Source of the DNA: Beverwykella pulmonaria
Taxonomy: Eukaryota; Ascomycota; Dothideomycetes; Pleosporales; Melanommataceae
Assembly: GCA_001599595.1 (NCBI GenBank)
Contig: BCHH01000002.1
Location: forward strand, 4,378,055-4,442,054
Direction: 5' to 3'
Length of the DNA: 64,000 bases
The notes beneath the pieces are model-generated. The model did no database searches. It saw nothing but the letters and a program-made list of their open reading frames with translations, and was not told where the DNA came from. Positions 25,062-36,266 of this stretch are shown here, one piece after another. The first letter of the stretch is position 1. Each line of letters begins with the position of its first letter. Made by a program: the position numbers and the translations under genes.

Positions 25062-26130
25062 TCAGTCGCTACTTGGAGGCACTTCCTCTTCATCATCGTC
25101 ATCATCGCCTTGGACGTCCATGACTCGTTCTCCTGCTCTCTGGAGTGTACGACGACTCCAGGCTCGGACGCCTTTCCATATTGCCTGTGATTGTTAGATA
25201 TATTATTATGTTGGAGAAAACAGGAGTAGAAGCATACCACTAGGAATGTAGAAACGCCAATTAAGATGATGATCCAACTGATTTGCTCGTACCGGTCGCG
25301 TCCGGTATTCCTACCTCTCCCTCCGAGCCTAATGTATAAAGGACTGGCAAAAATTACTTTCAAAAACCCGATGACACCCATGCCAGTAAAGCCTTTGAGG
25401 AAGTGCTCAGTCCAGGTGGAAGGCTCGTCATCCTCGTAGTAGTCCTCATAGCGGGAGCTTGACCATGGCGTTAGATAGCTCCACGGATCGATGTACATGT
25501 TGATGATTGGGTCTGCCACGAATCCGAGGAAGAATACAGCTAAGAAAAGGATTACAACAGTCAATATGATTTGAGCGGCTGCGAAAATTGATCAGTCTGT
25601 GCTCGCTTGGTGTAAAGGGACAACTCTGAAGGGCTCGACATACCCACACTAGCCACAAAGCGCCCTGCTCCCAGCCGAGCAAGTCGATACTTAAATCTAC
25701 ATGTCGGACATTGAAAGTAATTTCGACGCCCATAGCTCGGATCGGCGTGACGCCATGCTTGCAGGCAAGCCTCATGCACATATTTGGACGAGCCTTTACA
25801 TAAACATGGTCGAATCAAACGTCCTGATTCGTCCTCGTACGTGACATTGGGCACGGATTGAAAGATGCCAGGCAGGCTCTCGGATGGGGCATTGGTGGTT
25901 GGCTGAACAGTTTCCAGACAGATTCGACATTGCCTCGGTGGCCAATACCTACGTCGAGAAGAGTGCGTGCCTTGTTCAGGCTGTGGAGGTTCGCGGGTAC
26001 CTGACGGATTTGATGGGCGTGGTGGTGGTTTCGATGTGGATTCCGAAGACGCTGCCGAGGGGTCTTTAGGGATATCATCATCTGGGAAGTACCAGCCTGG
26101 CATAGGCTGATATCCGGAGGTAGAGGCCAT
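25062..26130 (-). CDS. RING-CH (MARCH-type) membrane E3 ubiquitin ligase
   Basis: Exons 25062-25184, 25238-25578 and 25644-26130 join to 316 codons plus stop. A Pro-rich N-terminus precedes the RING-CH finger: CRICLE, then CLCKGSSKYVHEACLQAW, then CPTCRFKY. The C4HC3 spacing is preserved, with His at the fifth zinc position. Two hydrophobic segments follow (ILTVVILFLAVFFLGFV and ISWIIILIGVSTFLV), then the basic-to-acidic tail WKGVRAWSRRTL..VQGDDDDDEEE. Membrane RING-CH ligases ubiquitinate membrane proteins in the secretory and endosomal system, or in ER/mitochondrial quality control. Its target is unknown. The ATG at 26130 was chosen over a non-ATG codon upstream. Confidence 0.88.
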
Positions 26131-26619
26131 GATCAAATGAATATTATCATGAGAAGTGTAAACTTAGTGGACGATTAATATTGAACTTGTTGCAATAGAA
26201 CAATGATGGGTAAGAGTTTGATCAAAAGGGATCTTGCACGGACAAGATTCGCCGGCCGGAGCGTGTCGGCAACACGAGCCTTGCACTCTCCTATTCTAGT
26301 TGCGAGTGGCTAGCCCGCTCTGAGGTGAACACGGTGGCACCAGGCAGGCGCAGCGGAGATGGAGTGTCGTCTTTTGGAACGTCGTGGAATGTCAAAGGCG
26401 AAGCTTTTGAGGTTGCTGCCACCTGGCCCAAGCTCCTTCGCTTCACGTGATCATAATCGGCTTGGCGTTTGGGAAGCCGCGACTGCAAGCTTGCCTAGCG
26501 AAGCTCCAGCTCCGTCTCCAACTCTCTTTCCACACCCACCCCGCTATACACTCTGTCCCTTTGGTTGTATTCTCCTTAAAGACTTCCCTTCTCTACCACC
26601 TCTCCTGCAGTCTATCATC
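26131..26619. promoter_or_regulatory. Divergent promoter region
   Basis: About 490 bp between the head-to-head RING-CH gene (-) and proteasome alpha2 gene (+). Pyrimidine-rich tracts lie at 26510-26610, just before the alpha2 ATG. I see no obvious PACE-like proteasome element. Confidence 0.4.
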
Positions 26620-27664
26620 ATGGCCGACAGATACTCCTTCTCCCTCACGACATTCTCGCCCAGGTAAACAGCCGCCGCTTTTCTAGTGTTTGTATATTTC
26701 GCTTGCTGACGAGACTGCAGTGGAAAGCTGGTGCAGATAGGTACGCAATCAGAGCGGCGCTCTCTCATATGAGAGCTGGACTCAGTTGTTAGCCTGTTGC
26801 TGATGCCTCTACAGAATACGCATTGAATGCAGTCAACCAAGGTGTTACGTCGCTCGGCATCAAGGGTACGTCTAGCTATACTATGACCGCTCACATTTTT
26901 CGTTTCGATGCTCATCAATACTAGCTACCAATGGCATCGTCCTCGCCACGGAGAAGAAGTCCTCGTCACCACTCATCGACTCCCAATCGTCCTCCAAAAT
27001 CAGCCTCATAACGCCCAACATCGGAATGGTCTATTCAGGCATGGGTCCAGATTACCGCGTTCTTGTCGACAAAGCTCGCAAAGTCTCCCACACCGGTTAC
27101 AAGCGTATCTATAACGAGTATCCGCCCACAAGGATACTGGTGCAGGACGTTGCCCGGGTCATGCAGGAGGCTACACAGTCAGGTGGTGTACGGCCATACG
27201 GAGTCAGCCTCCTGATCGCAGGATGGGATGATGGAATTGAGCCGGAGAAGGACTCGGACTCAGACTCGGAGTCAGAGGACGGATCTTCAGACCCAGAGAA
27301 GAAAAAGCCCTCCGGCAAGACCGGTGGAATTCTAAAAGGCGGACCCAGCTTGTACCAGGTCGATCCCAGCGGCAGCTATTTCCCGTGGAAGGCGACGGCG
27401 ATTGGCAAGAGTGCGACTAGCGCGAAGACGTTCCTCGAGAAGCGGTACACGGAGGGTCTGGAGTTGGAAGACGCAATTCACATTGCACTTCTAACCCTGA
27501 AGGAGACGATAGAAGGAGAGATGAATGGAGAGACTGTGGAGATTGGCATCGTTGGGCCGCCAGAGGATAGGTTATTAGGCATCGAGGGAGTAGAGGGCGC
27601 GAAGGGTCCTAGGTTCAGAAAGTTGAGCCCCCAGGAGGTCGAGGACTACTTGACAAATCTGTAG
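26620..27664 (+). CDS. PRE8: 20S proteasome subunit alpha type-2
   Basis: Four exons (26620-26663, 26721-26740, 26815-26865, 26925-27664) give 284 codons plus stop. The N-terminus [28 protein letters not shown] is the alpha-subunit signature, including the YxF/S gate motif. Later [20 protein letters not shown] and [19 protein letters not shown] fit alpha2. The subunit is part of the outer ring of the 20S core and helps gate substrate entry. An acidic, Ser-rich insertion ([23 protein letters not shown]) sits between LLIAGWDDG and SLYQVDPSG, where yeast and animal proteins have a short loop. Insertions here occur in other filamentous ascomycetes. Exon 2 is only 20 nt. Confidence 0.95.
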
Positions 27665-28020
27665 AGCAGAGAATGGTGGACCCATATATGGAGTAGAGCC
27701 GTCTTAGTATCTTAAAACTTCAATAGATTAGCTCTAGGCGTTCATGTAGGTCCGCCTTAAGAGTCATATGACTTTCTCCAATTCACATACAATCTAGAAG
27801 CGTACCGTAGGTGGTAAAATTTTTTTTTTACTGTAACAATCCCAAGCTCCTGTCTTTGACTACTTCCTCCCGTCTTGAAATTGTTGTTGTAGATGTCAAA
27901 TCATTGATGATATTGGCTAATTCGGGTTAGCGCGATTTACTCAAGCTGCCTTGCTACGAACCACCTTCACTTCAACATCCTTAACCCTCGACCTGATGTA
28001 CGGTACTCACAACGTAAGCC
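27665..28020. other. Intergenic stretch, 356 bp
   Basis: 3' flank of the proteasome gene and presumed promoter of the Dicer-like gene (same strand). It contains a short poly-T run near 27820. Nothing else is seen. Confidence 0.5.
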
Positions 28021-31000
28021 ATGGAGCCCGCCAAAATCGTCCTCGAAGTTGAAGAAGACGGCGTGACCGTCACAGCCGGATTCAAAGATGATACCTTTCG
28101 CCTCCGCACTTATCAGGCTGAAATGGTAGAGAGAAGCCTCGAAGCCAACATCATTGTCGCGATGGATACTGGTAGTGGTAAAACACATATGAACGTCCTA
28201 TCTTTCACAAGCATGTGCAATTTCTCCCCCTAACTTTCAATTCAGAGCTCTTGCTCGGACCGCAGCGGAATTGGAAATATGTGATCCTAACAAGGTATGG
28301 ATGACTCGATATTCAAGGTATCCCATTAATGTATGGATTTAACAGTTGGTAGCTTGTCTGGTTCCTTGCACCTACTGTGACTCTATGCGAGCAGCAATTC
28401 GCTGTCTTCCAAACAGCTCTCCCCGCTTATGGGAGCATACTGCTTAGTGGAAACGACGGTGTGGATCATTGGACAGATCAAAGTACCTGGGATGGTGTCC
28501 TAGAAAATGCTCGCATCGTCTTATCGACGCATGCGATACTCCGGGACTCCCTTACTCATGGGTTTGTGAAGATGGATAAGTTAGCCTTGATCATATTCGA
28601 CGAAGGTATGAGAGCCCTCGCATGATGGCATATTGCAATCTGACCCTCTCGTAGCCCATCACTGCACCCTAAATCATCCTGCCAATCAAATCATGTCCAA
28701 CTTCTATAAGCCTCGTCTCTCAGAGAAAAGCGGTTTCGGACTTCCAAGAATCCTAGGGCTTAGTGCAAGCCCGGTGATGCGAGCAAAAGCGGACCGTACT
28801 GGGCTCAAGTAAGTCGTCTTTCAGATCTAAGGCAGCTGCAGCTCATCATCCGAGGCAAATCGAGGAGAACTTGAACTCAATCACAAAGACCCCCAAGATA
28901 CATCGTTCAGAGCTCATCCGCTTTGTCCACAAACCTGAGCTTCTCAAGATTTCTTACACCATGATGGATTCTACGTATTCTCCTTTACTAGCCGCTCTCA
29001 TTCACACTCATGCTCATTACGACATCAAGACCGACCCTTGGGTACTCGGTATGATTGAGAAACAGCAGCAAGGTTTCGATTACGCGGCAAAACTACACCA
29101 AGTCGCCATGGTTAGAAAGACATACTGTGCAGAACAACTCAGAAAGTTCGCCAGAAAAGCAGAAGCAATGCACGTAGAACTAGGTCCATCAGCAACTGAA
29201 TGGTACATACATCAGTGCATCCGTAAATTCGAGGAAATGACTCGACCTTTAGACCTGCAGCTCTTCGATTGGTCTCGTGAGGAAAAAGACCATCTTCTGA
29301 AGACACTCAAGAATCTTCCCCTGTCCCAAAAAGGCTGCCCGACAATTTCTCTGGATCAACTGTCCTCAAAAGTGCAGAGATTGATTGATGTGATGGTGGC
29401 CGAAGCAGGTGCAGAAGTTACTGGGCTAGTCTTCATAGAACAGAGAGTATGGGTAGCCGCCCTAGCTGAAATCTTGTCCACGCATCCTCTGACCCGAGGT
29501 GTATTCAGCATTGGCACGTTCGTCGGAACCTCACAGTCAAGCAAGCGCAAAGCTAATATAGCGGATCTTGTTGAAATTCAAAACCACCGAGATACCTTGG
29601 ACGACTTTCGCACCGGGAAGACGAATATAATACTCACTACCAGTGTTCTCGAAGAAGGAATCGATATATCCAGCTGCCACCTTGTTATATGCTTTGAACG
29701 CCCGAAGAATCTTAAATCTTTCATCCAACGCCGTGGACGAGCCAGGAAGCAGAAGTCTAAGTACCTCATTTTCCAAGCGGAAGACTCGACTGTTCAATCT
29801 CCGGGAGCTTGGGAGTCTTTGGAGGAAGAAATGAGAGCTGCGTATTTGAATGACCTCAGACATGTACATCAGGCCGAGGAAAGAGAGCTGACTGAGGAAG
29901 TCGGAGAGATGTTTTATGGTGTGGACAGCACTAGGTGAGTATTTGTAAACATCCCTCACTTTTTTTATGCGTCGTTCCTTATTAGTAGCACTTTGACCCT
30001 CACAGCGAAGATTTCATACGGCGTGTTGTTTCGTCAGTGGTTTGGAGACTTACACTTTCTTCTCTTTACGAGGCAGATCATAGTTGTAGCACGTGTCTTC
30101 CCGGTAGCAGTGCAAATTGCACCCTAGCACATCAAACACCCCAACGCAGACCAATTTTGCCTCTTACCAGAATCATGTCTGGGTTCATGAACTGACTCTG
30201 GATCATAGGGCGCTTCTCACACTCGATAACGCGTTGCCACATCTCAGCCATTTCTGTGCCCTTCTTGGATCCGGGCCCTACATTGACTCGCGGCCTCAGT
30301 TTTCCTTTATCACTGGGGATATGCTGGGTGATGCCCGGATCACTGCAGAAGTGACGCTTCCCATTTCGGTGGACCCTGCTGCGAGGACGGCACGAGGCAC
30401 ACGAAGCTGGGTCACAGAACGCATGGCTAAAAAGGATGCTGCATTCCAAGCCTACAGAGCACTGCACTTGGCTGGATTGGTAAACGACAACTTACTACCC
30501 GCTCGTCAGGATGAGGAAGACTTGATGGATGAGTTTCAAATTCCCGATCGTACACCGTCTTTGGTCAGGGTGTCTCCAACTTTTGACCCTTGGCTAGCTG
30601 TCGCTAGTCACCTGCAACAGGACCCGCACACGTACCATCGGACTCTTCTCAAGATTCAGACTATCGAGGAGGACCCATTTTATATGGTATTACTTACGCC
30701 AAGCTTGATGCCACAGATGCCACAGATTCTCCTCCACTGGAATAAAAAGATCCAATACTCAGTTGAAAGCTCACGGCTGCCAAGAGCAATCTACACTGAA
30801 GTAGAAGTGCTGACCCTGCGATCTATCACCCGCAAGATTCTTTGCTCGATATACTTTGGACGCATGCAAGAAGAGAGATACGATTTCTTAGCGCTATTCG
30901 CCCCAAGTGATGCTCGAAATCCGATTTGGGATCATGAGAAACTTCACCACTTCGACTCTCATACGAACGGAAATCAATTGGCAATGGACCTCATTCAACA

Positions 31001-33134
31001 TCAGGATCGCAGGGCATCAGATTGGGGGCTCATATCAATCCTAGAGGAAAGCCAGAAATATATGCTCAAAAGTATCAGAAGCGAGCTGGGGATATCAGGG
31101 TATCAACTTGAGGCAATACGAGCACCAAAGCGACGCGACTTCCTGCACCAAATTCCTGAATCAAGTCAAGAGAATAATGCCTACACTCGGACAGAGTTGC
31201 TGGATGCAGCGGACTGCATTGTTGAGAACCTGCCTGCTTCCTATTCGAGATTCGCACTCTTCGTGCCATCAATACTGTGGGAGTACCAAGTATACATGAT
31301 CGCAGAAACACTTCAGACCACGCTCCTACGACCAGTCGTGTTTGAAGTGACCGATCTTCCTCTCCTCGTTCAAGCTCTCACTTCATCAGCCGCCAGCGAA
31401 GAAAACAATTACCAACGTCTCGAGTTCTTAGGCGACTGCATCTTGAAGTTCATTGCCTCGCTTCATGTCATGGCTTCCAATTTGACCTGGCCAGAGAGCT
31501 TCTTGTCCGGCAAGAAGGGAAAGATCGTCTCAAATGGTTTCCTGGCTCGTGCATCAATGAAAGCTGGTCTCGACAAGTACATCATCACTAAGAAATTCAC
31601 AGGTGCGAAATGGGCTCCTACATACGCAGGCCACGTCCTTTCTCCACAACCGCCAGACAAGGAAATTGTTACAACGCGGTCTTCAAAGTTGCTAGCCGAC
31701 GTTGTCGAGTCCCTCATCGGGGCATCGTTCGTCAAAGGCGGATTCCCTAATGCCTTCCTCTGCGTGCAAACACTCCTCACCATGGAAGAATGGACGCCTA
31801 TCCCCAAAGCCAACGAGACGCTATTTAACGCCGCTCCCAATGTGTCGTTGACCCATCTCTCAACTCTAGAGACACTCATAGGGTACACGTTTTCCAAGAA
31901 GATGCTTCTCCTCGAGGCCGTAACGCATGCTTCGTACACTGGGCCAAATGCAAATTGCTCATATGAGCGTCTGGAATTTCTTGGCGATGCTGTGTTAGAT
32001 TATATCATTTCGAGCCGATTGTTCGAGCATACACCGCCATTGAGCCACCAGAAAAGGTACGAAGGTCATGGTACACTACGAACGTGTGCCCCCCCCTACA
32101 ATCGAATCTGCTAACTGTTTGGCAGTAAGCAACCCTTTCTGTAAATTTGAAATCAAGCCACGTCTAGGATATAACATATCCGGGTGCATTCTGGTGAAGA
32201 GGTCAAAATGGTCAGGCCCGCTTGCGCTGGACAAATAGATCTGCCCGAAGCCACTGTGCCGTTCTAGCAACGATGGCTCGAGTAAGGTTCAAAAGTGACC
32301 AGATGCTTCCTGAAGGGTGCTTTAGACTCGTCATCTTACCTCCTAGCCAAGCTATTACCCCCCTCAATTGGCAAGCGCCTGCTGATCCATCTTACACTTT
32401 TAGTGCACGCCATGCGCTCCGCGATGGTAAACGCCAGCTTTCTCACCTTCCGCATGTTCGAAACTACTCTCCTAACACCCGCCCCCTGCACCCCAAACAC
32501 AACCACAGGCCCCAAAACCGTTCACCGCGCCCTCTGGCAGTACATGCGCCACAGCTCCCCTTCCATCCTCGACCCACGCGATACTGCCATCGCACAGCAC
32601 AATTCAGCCAGGAACCAGATCATCGATGCCATGAAGCACGATAATCGCTTCCCCTGGCATCTGCTCTCCCTTACCGACGCGCCCAAATTTCTATCCGATA
32701 TTGTGGAGAGTGTGATTGGGGGGATTTATATCGACAGTTGGGGGAGTATTGAGGCGTGTGAGAGGTTTGTTAGGAGGTTAGGGATTTTGGATTGTTTGGA
32801 GAGGATTTTGAGGGATGGGGTTGATTGTTTGCATCCGAAAGAGAGACTGGGACATCTGGCGGTTGAGCGGAGAGTACAATATGTCAAGATTGTGGATGAG
32901 GAGAAAGAGAAGAATGAGAGAAAGATGTACACTTGTCAGGTCAAGGTTGGAGATGTGGATATCGGCGGCCCTGTAAAGGGTATCAAAAGGCTCAACGCCG
33001 AAACTATAGCTGCATGGAAAGCATGTAGGATTCTTGAGGAGATGGCGGATGTGGATATGGAAGACATGAGTAGTGAGGACGAATGGCATGATGCCGATGA
33101 GGGGGGAGGGGTGAGGCTGGACTTGGAAGAGTAG
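28021..33134 (+). CDS. DCL2: Dicer-like protein 2, reading frame in doubt at three junctions
   Basis: Domain order is that of fungal Dicer-like 2. Helicase: [12 protein letters not shown], Walker [14 protein letters not shown] box restored by splicing 28605 to 28655, SAS motif LGLSASPV, C-terminal [16 protein letters not shown] and QRRGRARK. Next the Dicer dimerisation domain ([15 protein letters not shown]), RNase IIIa ([14 protein letters not shown] with [12 protein letters not shown]), RNase IIIb ([14 protein letters not shown] with [12 protein letters not shown]) and a dsRNA-binding-like end. Clean blocks: 28246-28294, 28353-28605, 28655-28808, 28855-29935, about 30210-32056, about 32418-33134. 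Three joints fail or are weak: the first intron near 28200, the 30 kb joint, and 32057-32417. Catalytic residues are intact. It may be a decayed allele. Dicers cut dsRNA into small RNAs for silencing and virus defence. Confidence 0.78.
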
Positions 33135-33268
33135 GTGGAGGTCTGTCTGATAGATACCATGGTCCTGTGTATTCGGGTTGGTTTAAAAAATTGTCCGTGA
33201 TCTAGGGATTGAATGAAGGAAATGCAAGCACACCGCTCCTCGATGTCGCTCTTAGGTTGGGTAATGTT
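33135..33268. other. 3' flank of the Dicer-like gene
   Basis: Short non-coding stretch leading into the terminal repeat that starts near 33269. Confidence 0.5.
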
Positions 33269-33743
33269 CGTCTCTGTGCCGCGAATAACCCAACGTGCCG
33301 AAAAACATAAGGGGTACTTTGGCTTCAGGTATGTCAGTACTTTCAAGCAAAGTAATTATCGATCTAGGCTAGTGCGATACGAACCCTCACCTTTCACGTG
33401 ACCAGCACTGTAAATTTACTCAGATCGGTAAAAGGCTTAATTACCTGTGGCTATGCGAGGTCTTGACACGCAGGCCCCTAGCCCCACAGTCTTGCAACTT
33501 TGGCCGTGCCTCCAGTTAACCAACGCGGCTCTCCAGATCCACCTACAGAAATCACCACCGCACAAGGATCTATCTTCAAGTACTCTGTCCGCATGTACCA
33601 CTCCTTGTCTAGAGGTCTCATGCCACCCCTAACGCAACGCACCTACCACTTCGGAGACTTAGATTGTGTCAGGCTTGGCTGAGTATCGTTGGAATATCGA
33701 CACACAAAAGCGAGCGAGCACCGCCAGCTGATGCATGAGAAAA

Positions 33744-34802
33744 CTACTCCGAGACACGGAAGTGTGTCTGAACGACGGGCTTCCCATCTCTATATCGATC
33801 CAAAACCTCGTTGACCTTCTCGGCATCCAAGCCAACTGCGTCTGCAACCTCGTACTTCAGTGGCACAATCTTTCCGTCTTTCACATACTCACCAATGTTC
33901 GCCCATAGCTCTTTTCCTAGGGACTGCCCATGCGGAATACCATATGTGTCCTTGACCTCATATTCGTGGTCCTTCTTCGTAACGTTAGCAGTCTCATGCG
34001 GCCGTGTTGGAAGCAGCCTGGCAACCGTCCCCTTCCTAGTAGAGGAGAGAGCATTGATACCGACATAGAGCGTCTCGGCAGGATTCACAGTGTCAAAAAC
34101 GTAGATAAGATCGTCGCCCACGGCGCTCTTGATGCGTGAGTGAACGGCTTCGTCTCCTCCATGTCGATCAAGCACTTGGGTGGCACCCCATTTCTTCAAC
34201 TCTTCCTCTTTTCCGCCGAGAACCACAATCTTCCCGATTCCGGCCAATTTTGCCAGCTGAACCGCTAATCTGCCGCAGTTGCTGCCTCCGCCGATGATCA
34301 AGAGAGTCGTGTTGGCGTAGTCAAAGGACTTTGCCTCGACAGTCCATGGAGCCGGAATGCCCAAGCCATAGCTCTCTTCGAACAGGCCGATAGCGCTCGC
34401 GCTGATATTAACTGGCAGTGTAGCGACATCGTGGTCATTGACGTTCTCGGGAACTTTTGCGGTATACGCTTCGTCTGCAAGCGCGTACTGAGCGAGCCCA
34501 TTCTGAAAATGGCCTTTCTCAAGCCAGTTTCCGTACGTGAAGACGCGGTCGCCGACTTTGAACTTCGTAATGTCGGATCCTATCTTGTCGACTACTCCGA
34601 CTATGTCGTTGGCGATTGGTGTTGGTAGATCGTCCTTGAACCAGTGGCCCCAGTCTCGGACTTTTTGGTCGTGCGGATTGAGAGCTGCGACAGTGACGCG
34701 GATGAGGAGCTGTGTCGAATCAGGCGTAGGAATTGGCCATGTGGTGGATTTGGTTAAGGGTTTACCGGCTTCGGTAACGAGAAGGGCTGTTTGTTGGGTC
34801 AT
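33744..34802 (-). CDS. Zinc-type alcohol dehydrogenase-like MDR oxidoreductase
   Basis: A single-exon gene of 352 codons plus stop, ATG at 34802. It has the medium-chain dehydrogenase/reductase fold. The N-terminal GroES-like half contains VTVAALNPHDQKVRDWG and PTPIANDIVGVVDKIG..FKVGDRVFTYGN. A Rossmann half follows with LLIIGGGSNCGRLAVQLAKLAG and the NADP-binding GGG motif. Catalytic-zinc cysteines are absent, so it belongs with the zinc-independent quinone oxidoreductase/enoyl reductase group (ToxD-like), which use NADPH to reduce alkenes or quinones. No polyketide synthase or other cluster gene is adjacent, so the substrate is unknown. It lies inside inverted terminal repeats at 33269 and 35483. 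Confidence 0.9.
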   Translation of the reverse strand: MTQQTALLVTEAGKPLTKSTTWPIPTPDSTQLLIRVTVAALNPHDQKVRDWGHWFKDDLPTPIANDIVGVVDKIGSDITKFKVGDRVFTYGNWLEKGHFQNGLAQYALADEAYTAKVPENVNDHDVATLPVNISASAIGLFEESYGLGIPAPWTVEAKSFDYANTTLLIIGGGSNCGRLAVQLAKLAGIGKIVVLGGKEEELKKWGATQVLDRHGGDEAVHSRIKSAVGDDLIYVFDTVNPAETLYVGINALSSTRKGTVARLLPTRPHETANVTKKDHEYEVKDTYGIPHGQSLGKELWANIGEYVKDGKIVPLKYEVADAVGLDAEKVNEVLDRYRDGKPVVQTHFRVSE

Positions 34803-35097
34803 ATTTGGATGTTAGGGTCGAGAATGTGAGTGAGAGAGGGCTTGTTTTTGGTGGAGATTCAAGGGTGTGTGGATGAAGAACTCTGGAGGTAAAGGTTCAC
34901 TGCTACTTTGTATTCTCTGTAAGAGTGTGACGGGATTTGTAATCTATATGCCAGATTTGTATCTTTAAGTCCGACTAAATCACCCAGGGACGAATTCGGC
35001 CGAGGGGTAAGCCAGTCACCCGTCGACCCTAGTTACTTGACTTATGTAAATATGCTAATTATCTACATGGGAGGCAGAGGAAGTAGATGTTGGTTTC

Positions 35098-35483
35098 TTA
35101 GGACGTGCGGGGTCGCTTTGTAATAGCCAGGTGGGCAATTGCATGAATTTGCGTGCGACAATAGGCACAAAACTGGTAACAAATTTTTGTCTTCGTAGCA
35201 AGGGCTCTAAGGCCCAGATCATACCCTTCTCTGTGTATTGTAAGTGGTAAAAGCTGAGCAGCGTTGCTGCTATAAAAATAAAGCAAGGCTCTGAGAAAAT
35301 CAGACAAGAAGGCGACGATGCAAATGTAAATTTAGTCTTGAATGTTCAAAGAGTAGTCACAGCACAGTATTTATATATAAATTCGGTGAAACTTAATGTG
35401 TGCGCAGCGTTATAGTCGCTTGAAGTCAAAGTACCCCTCGTAGTTTCCGGCACCGCGGGTTTTCCGGCACCCATGGCAGGACG
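35098..35483 (-). repeat. Terminal repeat, right copy of the oxidoreductase unit
   Basis: About 385 bp collinear with the right terminal repeat of the NLR unit (55975-56352). Shared blocks include TTGCGTGCGACAATAGGCAC, GTAGCAAGGGCTCTAAGG, GTGTGCGCAGCGTTATAGTC and AAAGTACCCCTCG. Many substitutions suggest an old copy. Confidence 0.7.
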
Positions 35484-36266
35484 CTCTAGGCTTTTCACCG
35501 TTACGTCTTTCCCAATGACAACATTTTCCATGCCGGCTTCCGTCCATTGATTTCTTTCCATCCTTCTAGCATTCGCAAGCACATAGTGAATCATACCAAA
35601 AACCATAATGGTACATGCGAGGCGCTCATCACGATCACGACCATAATCATGACCATGATGGAAAAGCTACCCCAGTTGGATGCTATTTCCACCGTGAACA
35701 ATCTCCCCCACATTGCCACATCGCATTCCTGATTTCCTTCTTGCATCACTACACGCGGACGCAAGTCCGACGCACGCATCCCCCGCGTCGCCGGCCCATC
35801 TCCAAACCTTCCGAGGTCGAAAATTCGAGTCTGGCCTCATGATGTGACGATGAGACGCAGCGCCTCATCATCGCAGTGTGGCTTTGCCCTGTCCGTCTCC
35901 CCCAGTCTAGCCTCTTCTTCCTCATCACGCTTTGGGTAAGTAGCGGCAAGCCAAACCTGCAAATCAGGGTACAAGCGAGGTGTGACGAAGGTGTTCGTGA
36001 TGACGTCGCTCCGCCACAACGGGCAGGCACCCGTGATCGATCGGCGCTAGGGAGCGAACAAGGAAGCGCAGGGGCGGGAACAAGGTGGGCCCAGCGCGTG
36101 AGGCTGCGTCATATCCTGCCAATGCTGGATATAAAGAGATGCTCGCGGGGCGGAAGCATTGGCTTTCCAAATCAGCGACAACGATATACCCTACTACTGG
36201 ACATAATCTTCCCAGGATCCCTCCCTCTTATCTCTTTCGCTTGTTTCCAAGATTCAATCGAAAAAG
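35484..36266. promoter_or_regulatory. Promoter region of the MARVEL gene with TATA-like box
   Basis: About 780 bp without a supported gene. TATAAA lies at 36130-36135, 132 bp before the ATG at 36267. A His/Asp-rich frame at 35615-35842 is low-complexity and is not called. Confidence 0.45.

Larger units (their letters stand above)
33269..35483. mobile_element. Diverged long-TIR unit enclosing an oxidoreductase gene
   Basis: The left end (33269-33325) reads CGTCTCTG..CCGCGAATAACCC..ACGTGCCGAAAAACAT..GGGGTACTTTGGCTT. The right end (35404-35483) is its inverted counterpart: GTACCCCTCG..CCGGCACCGCGGGTTTTCC..GGACG. Both match, with substitutions, the terminal repeats of the NLR-bearing unit at 50264-56352. 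On the right the similarity extends inward to about 35098 (GCGTGCGAC..GGCACAA motif); on the left it is patchy to about 33530. The only gene inside is the medium-chain oxidoreductase. I find no transposase and no clear target-site duplication. Two independent solo insertions flanking a resident gene are an alternative. Confidence 0.55.
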
